Shown: one piece after another, positions 58,180 to 64,000 of the stretch
How positions within the stretch are numbered: the stretch's first letter is position 1
How the letters are laid out: every line of letters begins with the position of its first letter
From: Sphagnum magellanicum
Lineage: Eukaryota > Streptophyta > Sphagnopsida > Sphagnales > Sphagnaceae
Length of the DNA stretch: 64,000 bases
Direction of reading: 5' to 3'
Assembly (NCBI GenBank): GCA_021904315.1
Contig: CM038925.1
Location: forward strand, 7,876,501 to 7,940,500
Translations under genes and position numbers: made by a program
Notes under the pieces: model-generated
The model's database searches: none
Told to the model about the DNA's origin: nothing
What the model saw: only the letters and a program-made list of their open reading frames with translations

Positions 58180-60290
58180 TGCAGTATTGTTGTGGCCAGT
58201 GGATCCCCTTTCAGTGAGAGATGATGAAAGCAGTTTGTTTGAACATTATTACACCACTCTAAAGCTCATCCTGCATAACAATCTCCACAGTGAGACTCAC
58301 TTGCAATATCCTTGTTTTTCTCCTGTGAGGAGGATTATCATCAGCTTGCAAGACTGCTGCTGTATCCATTCAAATGTAAGTGAAAAATTATGTAACAATT
58401 TGAGTATTTTTTGAAAGTCTATCTTTGCATAATTTAATTCCACCATTAAGGATAATTTTTCATGAGCTCACCTTTTTTTCTATGACGATTAAACATCAGC
58501 TCGGTAACCCTTAACTGTCAGGGCGGACCGACTTGGTCTGCTTTTCAGTGTATTTGTCTTGCTCTGAGTTTAGGGCTCTCAGAGCATTGTTTTCAATAGG
58601 TTCAAGCAGAAGTTCCTGCAAGGATCAACTTCAGCTTGTAAGCATTCTGTGTACATTTTGGAGCATTATTTCAAACAGCATAGACCTTGTATTTTATGTA
58701 CTATGGACTGGTCAAGCCTCTGCCCATTATGTTGGGAATGTTGTCAGAGAGCCTGTTAGGGGGCAAGCTAGGTGAAGCACCCAACATCGTGGCAATGGCG
58801 AAGCCATTCCATGTCATTTAGGTATGGGGTGGAAGATTCAACACTGGCAAAACATTTGTGTTCAACAGACACATTTTGGTCACTACTACATGTGTACGAT
58901 CATCATCAGAAGATTATGTCATATGATGTGGTCAAGAAAATGGCATAACCTGTTGCCCCAGACCTTACTGTGAGGATTTATAAACTTTGTGTTGAGAGCA
59001 TTCTGCATACATTTTCAGATGGTTGCTTTCAATTAGCACAAATCTTCTGGAATTTTCTGCAAGGATTTTAACCTCAAGTTTGATTTTTTCTTTGTTCAAA
59101 AACCTTCTCAAAAACTTTAATGGCAGGTTGGTCTTTGAAAGGAATAGTAGTACACAATAGCAAAGATGCAAAAATTCACTCAATTCATGCATGGTTCTCC
59201 TACACATTCCTACCCATTATATGGTGATTACTTTCCAACATGGATGGATGAAAACATTAGTTTATGTGCCATCCATCCATTTTAGGCATTCACAAACTAG
59301 GGCTTTTTTTTATTCATGAGTACACAAGTTGTTTTAGTTATTTAAATGGACGAAATGTCACATCAATGGATGAAATTTAAACAAATTGCTAGCCAAGAAG
59401 ACGTCTGATTTGTACTTTAATGCATGTAATTTGGGATGTCAACAGAGGAGACTGAGAAGTACCCAGCTCTCATGGCTGATGGAAAAGCAAGCATTCTGCA
59501 GACTGCAATTACTCAATTAATCCAAGGGTTGGCAACAGTATAATAACCAGTGTTTGTCAGATATTGAGTTTTTCAATACCCGGCCAAGGAGGGGGTTTTT
59601 TTGGGGGGGAGGGGGGGGATGTCACATGGTATCAGATAACTGGACTTTGAAATTTCAAAAATACCCACCTATTATGCACAAGGGTTGATTTTTGGAATAT
59701 GTGACCCAAGTGAAGTTTAAATTCCTCCAGGAACTAAGTGCAAACACTATACAAAGTCATTACATGCTTTCTTAACTGTATGCATGCTTACTGTCGCATT
59801 GTGTTTTTCTGATCAGGTTATGCAATGAACCAAGAGAGTGCATCACTGGGTATATGTGGAATTTTTTTTTCTGTTTTCTTCACCAAGAACCTCCTTATAA
59901 CCCTGCTTTGAAATCCGGTTGCATTTTATCCATCTGTGAAATCCAGATTTCACTGGAGACTTAATGTTGTATGGATAAAAACATAAAATATGAAGGGCAG
60001 CAATAGAAGAGAAAAGCAGAGATAACCACACAATTTGGATACTTCCTACAGATTAAAAAACCTCACAGCACATAACTATAGCAGCTCACTGGAACCTGAT
60101 CAAGTCTCTGAAGGTCCCTTTTCATCATTGAGAGGTTTCACCAATGTGAAGCAGTCTCGCCTGGATTGAATTTCAAACCTATCAATTGCCAATACCAAAC
60201 GTGCATCAAACCTCATTTCAGTGTCTCTAAATGTGCATCCACGGAACAACTTTGAATGAAAATAATATGGCCAATAGGTTTTTTGTAGCT
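58180..60290. other. Unassigned DNA
   Basis: Short open frames only, including MSTEETEKYPALMADGKA near 59440 on the + strand, which is protein-like but unrecognised. A G-rich block lies at 59590-59619. Confidence 0.45.
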
Positions 60291-60293
60291 CAC

Positions 60294-61945
60294 CAACTTG
60301 TCGTTAAGAGCAAACATGATTGCAATTGCATACTCAACAACATTTCCAACTATTGGAAGTATGATCACAATAATGAATGAAACAGGTACATTTGATGAGG
60401 CTAAAGCACCCTATCACAAAGAAGTTGAAGCATGAGTAGTTAATACAACGTGAATGTCCTGATGTCCAGAGTTCCAATAAGTTGGAAAATGGTTCAAAGA
60501 AAAGAGTTTATTGTCTCACAAACTCATATATGAAGATCCCATTGTTTGACTTCTGCTAATTGAACACCCAAGAATTAAATTTTCCATAAGACTTTAAATC
60601 ATTGAAAGATTTTTCTTTTCAACTGCCATGTATATACAATAATAGAGATTCACTAGAAAAAAACCATCCAGGGTCAGTTTGCCCAGACAGCTCTATCATG
60701 TCAACAAGATACTTAAAGAGAATGCACATAAATACAATCGAAATGGCAGTCATGCAATTGAGCCCCAAAAGGATAGTACACATTCATTTGATTCAGAGTT
60801 TGTTTCATTCATTGGGCCTCTTGCAAACCAAAAAGTTTAGAATGGGAATCCAGTGTCAGCACCTTTCAACTACAAAGCTCTCAAAGTCAGAGAGAGGACA
60901 ATAACTTCCAAAAGCCTAGCCAAGAAACTACACATGTGCTTTTCAGTAGAAATCACATGGAATGTATTTTGCACTTGGAGCATCTCTGGCACTGCTCAGC
61001 TGCAATCCAGCAAAAATATTTCTCACTTTCAAGTTTTAGTTATTTATTTATTTGCAACCCTACCCATAAAACTAAAATTGGGACTGCAAATAGGTGGGAG
61101 ACTACTAAAAGCAATGCATCTGGAGCAATCAAACTATCTAGCCAATCAGAATCAGGGAGCAGTCAATCAATATGATTTGACTGTATTTATTATACTCTTC
61201 CAAGGCTCCTCCAGGGCCATGGAAGATGTTGATTTTTCAGGGTCATGGCAGTCTTCCAGTGGATCTATCATTGGCTATGACTGCTGCACCTCATCCAAGA
61301 TTTCTAGGCAGGGCCACATACTGGGCACCAGTGGAGATGCTCTTGGGTTGTAGTCTATCCAGGAGACTGTAAATATGTACTGTAAGTTATCAGCATAACT
61401 ATGTTGCTGGAACCTTGATAGTATAAGCAAAGTTGTTCCAGTATGCATCTTAGTCTTTGTAGCATTAAGGTATGCAGGGAGTAAGAGACCCACAAATGCC
61501 ATCTATTGCAAGCCAGAAGTAACATAAGTTGTTGCTTGCATCACATAGCAATACAACAACACATCAATACACTAACTCCTATGCCAAGCCACTTAAATAA
61601 ACTAAGCAATGCAATCAACAAGCAGAAAAACCTATGCAAATCTACACAACATAAGCTCAATACATTTGTTTATTTCTATCCATTAATTCTTTTCCTGTTA
61701 TCCCATAAAGGACTCTGGACACCTTAACCACTATAATAAAATCCAGAGATGGCCTGTGCTACCACACATACCTTTTTGAACTTTTGGTCTTTCTTTTGGG
61801 TGTGCTAGACCTCCAAACAGAAAAGCACAGCCTAACACAAGTAGCAAGTTGGAGAGAATGGGACCCAGAACTGATAGTTGTACAACTCATATCATGTTGT
61901 TTTTCAAGGCAAAAATATACACAAATTCCACTGTCCATGCTTCAA
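60294..61945 (-). pseudogene. CAX-like: CAX-type vacuolar cation/proton exchanger pseudogene
   Basis: Three exon-like blocks on the minus strand match plant CAX antiporters in the right order. Block 1 (about 61945-61772) reads FALKNNMI, a TGA where relatives have Arg, then [20 protein letters not shown] and [10 protein letters not shown], ending at a GT donor. Block 2 (about 61530-61370) reads LLLPAYLNATKTKMHTG, the counterpart of the LLPAVLHATHTE motif, then LSRF followed by a small-deletion frameshift; a TAG lies at 61503-61505. Block 3 (60410-60294) reads NVPVSFIIVIILPIVGNVVE, the counterpart of the ion-binding GNAAEH region, bounded by AG and GT. Functional CAX proteins load Ca2+ and metals into vacuoles. 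The C-terminal exons are not found and the acidic/His residues are altered, so the copy is dead. Confidence 0.75.
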
Positions 61946-62519
61946 ATCCCATTCAATGCAGAGAGGTAATAGATTGATTCCAAGGGAGAGTGGAGACATT
62001 CAACAAAATATACATACACATATATATTGTGTGACATGTTATCCAGATGTTCAACAAGAGTGGAGTTTAGCTTGAAGCATATAGTGTACATGACCAAGAA
62101 AGTCATTGCAAGTGTTGCTAAGTCTAATAGAGTATGAATGTCCTTCTCCATCACCAAGCTGTAGTACAAGCATGCCACCAAGAAGATCACATGGGAATAA
62201 CATTACCTGATGTGCATAGACACCATCACTGTTGCATCATGTGTTGTTGTCTGCCACAACACATCTCCATTGTGGCAAGTCCATGGATGGTGACACCTGA
62301 AACCCTAAATCACATACATGTAAACATGAAGACAAAGAAACAAAATTTGACAATTGACATCAGACTACATGTGGCTCAAAACTAAAAGAATGGAGATCCA
62401 TCCAAAATTGAAGCAAACAACCATTAAGATCATTCGCTATTGTCAGAAACCAAAACATTCAGAGTGAATTGTCCAGTACAGAAAAACAGAAACCATGCTA
62501 AGCATGAGGCATAACCAAC
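61946..62519. other. Unassigned DNA upstream of the CAX pseudogene
   Basis: Possible further N-terminal CAX remnants just above 61945 on the minus strand are too diverged to define. Nothing else recognised. Confidence 0.4.
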
Positions 62520-62718
62520 CTAAATATTCAGCACCTCCTCATCAAAATACCCAGACGAGTCCAGTGTGACCGCATGATCATCAAATATAAGATCAGCCTC
62601 TTCATTAAAAAACTAATCAATGGATCACTCTTTTCAATCACAATCAACTCTTGCATCCTTCAGCCAATTGTTCAAGATCATGACAAGCTTGTCCAAGTTC
62701 TCAACTCCCAATCTACAT
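62520..62718 (-). pseudogene. Probable hAT transposase C-terminal remnant
   Basis: On the minus strand ENLDKLVMILNNWLKDARVD is followed, after stops and a frame change, by FFNEEADLIFDDH and a final stop at 62522-62520. The arrangement resembles the tail after the dimerisation domain of plant hAT (DUF659-type) transposases, where a K-N-W-P-D-D-A-R-like motif precedes an acidic end. It is only a fragment, and the identification rests on a short match. Confidence 0.35.
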
Positions 62719-63093
62719 GGACATAGGCTTGTTTTGCACTCTAGTAACACTAAATATCCATTTAGTTTCAATTTGTGAACACAAGATACCAAGAATTTGA
62801 TGTGCAAATAAAGAATACTTTTTAGAAAATTAAACTTTAGCTTTCCACCGAATGGTGAAAACATAGTTAGGTGTCTAATTTGCACTATCATAATCCTAGT
62901 TTTTCTAAATAAGAATTGAGCTTAAAATGTAAAGTGATATTAACATTGTCAAATTTTGAATTATTCATGTTGCAATAAAATTTAATTAGAATCATATTCA
63001 AAAGTATGGATCAATTCAAAAATAATAATAATTCATAACTAGTGTGAACCTGGTGCATACTACACCCGTCGAGCAAAAAAAAAAAAAAAAAAA

Positions 63094-63480
63094 TCCGGGC
63101 AGTTTAACTGACACAGAAAACAAAACCCATCAAAAAAAAAGGTCCGGGCAGTTTTAACTGACACAGAAAAAAAAAAAAAAAAAAAACAAAGGTCCGAACA
63201 GTTTAACTGACACAGAAAACAAAACCCATAAAAAAAAACAAAAACAAAAACAAAAGGTCCGGGCTGTTTAACTGACACAGAAAACAAAACCCATCAAAAA
63301 AAAAAAAAACAAAAAAAAAACAAAAAAACAAAGGTCTGGGCAGTTTAATTGACACAGAAAACAAAACCCAACCAAAAAAAAAAAAAAGGTCCGGGCAGTT
63401 TAACTGACACAAAAAAAAAAACCCAAAAAAAAAAAAAAAAAACAAAAAACAAAAAAACAAAGGTTCCGGAAACTGCCCGG
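63094..63480. repeat. Six-unit satellite with poly-A spacers and an inverted terminal unit
   Basis: Units start tccgggcagtttaactgaca at 63094, 63143, 63193, 63258, 63335 and 63390. Their A-rich tails vary in length, giving spacing of 49-77 bases. At 63470-63480 aaactgcccgg is the reverse complement of the unit start, followed by a short (acag)n run. Minus-strand Phe/Cys-rich frames here are artefacts of the repeat. Confidence 0.85.
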
Positions 63481-63506
63481 ACAGACAGACAGATAGACAA
63501 ACATTG

Positions 63507-64000
63507 TAAATTTAATTCATAATGGACTTTTAAAATGATAACATTGTATTTTTCATGCACATAGAATAAAAAATGTCAATTAAAAAAAATGTCATAGTAG
63601 TGTCAGAATAAAAATTGAAAAATACATCACCATCAGATGACAAATTTAAAAATAAAATGTGATGAAATTTTCTCAATATAATTTTTTTTTAATTATCATT
63701 TTTTTCTGGTTCATATTGAAAATTTCAATTTTTAATATAATTTTTTAAAATAAATAATATGTCTAATGATATCTATAAGGTGGCCTACCAATATTTAAAA
63801 TGAAAATTATACGAGATAATCATAGAATTTATAATTTGATAATGATCATAATTGTAAAAAATTTAACTATTGTAGATGTGGACTTTTCAAATGTAAAAAA
63901 TGAATCACATAATTATTTAATCATGATTTTACTAGACATTAACAGGAGCTCCCCTTCTTCAAACTTCAAATGAAATTGCTAAAATAAGGAAAATTCATTC
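63507..64000. other. AT-rich unassigned DNA at the right edge
   Basis: No gene or defined element visible. Confidence 0.5.

Noticed and set aside
63060..63560. Minus-strand frames with repeated FLCQLNCPD peptides
   Set aside because: The repetition mirrors the tccgggcagtttaactgaca satellite; poly-A lengths set the frames by chance.

Overview
This is nuclear DNA from a land plant with a large, repeat-rich genome. Two long spliced or open plant genes sit in about 60 kb of AT-rich sequence filled with decayed transposable elements, pseudogenes and minisatellites. Wide gene spacing and ancient retroelements suit a fern or gymnosperm, but nothing visible fixes the lineage, so that is an inference. 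I found no bacterial gene, CRISPR array, rRNA or tRNA.

Left part (1-9.9 kb): the 3' end of a decayed LTR retrotransposon with its LTR (2125-2858), a second candidate LTR (3719-4350), then a badly decayed reading frame with the motif order of a beta-class amino-DNA methyltransferase (about 4808-5688). Unrecognised minus-strand open frames follow.

Gene 1 (10465-14382, +) is an intact eight-exon Toc75-type Omp85 protein of the chloroplast outer envelope, 807 residues. It has an unusual His in the conserved loop motif and a six-unit tandem repeat just upstream. Gene 2 (50697-52391, +) is an intact single-exon DUF506/PDDEXK-like protein of 564 residues, with two abutting short upstream ORFs and a three-unit repeat downstream.

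Middle: a LINE reverse-transcriptase remnant carries a textbook hAT-type MITE with a perfect 8-bp target duplication (16284-16749). A complete but dead 7.0-kb Ty3/gypsy element follows (17689-24705). A solo LTR of the same family lies inverted at 33607-34341, with an expanded 52-bp internal repeat. The 26-58 kb stretch is mostly non-coding and holds dispersed repeat families, foldback elements, compound minisatellites, and two degenerate arrays sharing the core GGCTAAAC (36.5-37.4 and 53.9-54.8 kb).

Right end: a minus-strand pseudogene of a vacuolar CAX-type cation/proton exchanger (about 60294-61945), a probable hAT transposase C-terminal remnant (about 62.6 kb), and a satellite ending in an inverted unit (63094-63480). 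The two live genes show no functional link to each other; Toc75 works in plastid protein import and the role of DUF506 proteins is poorly defined.
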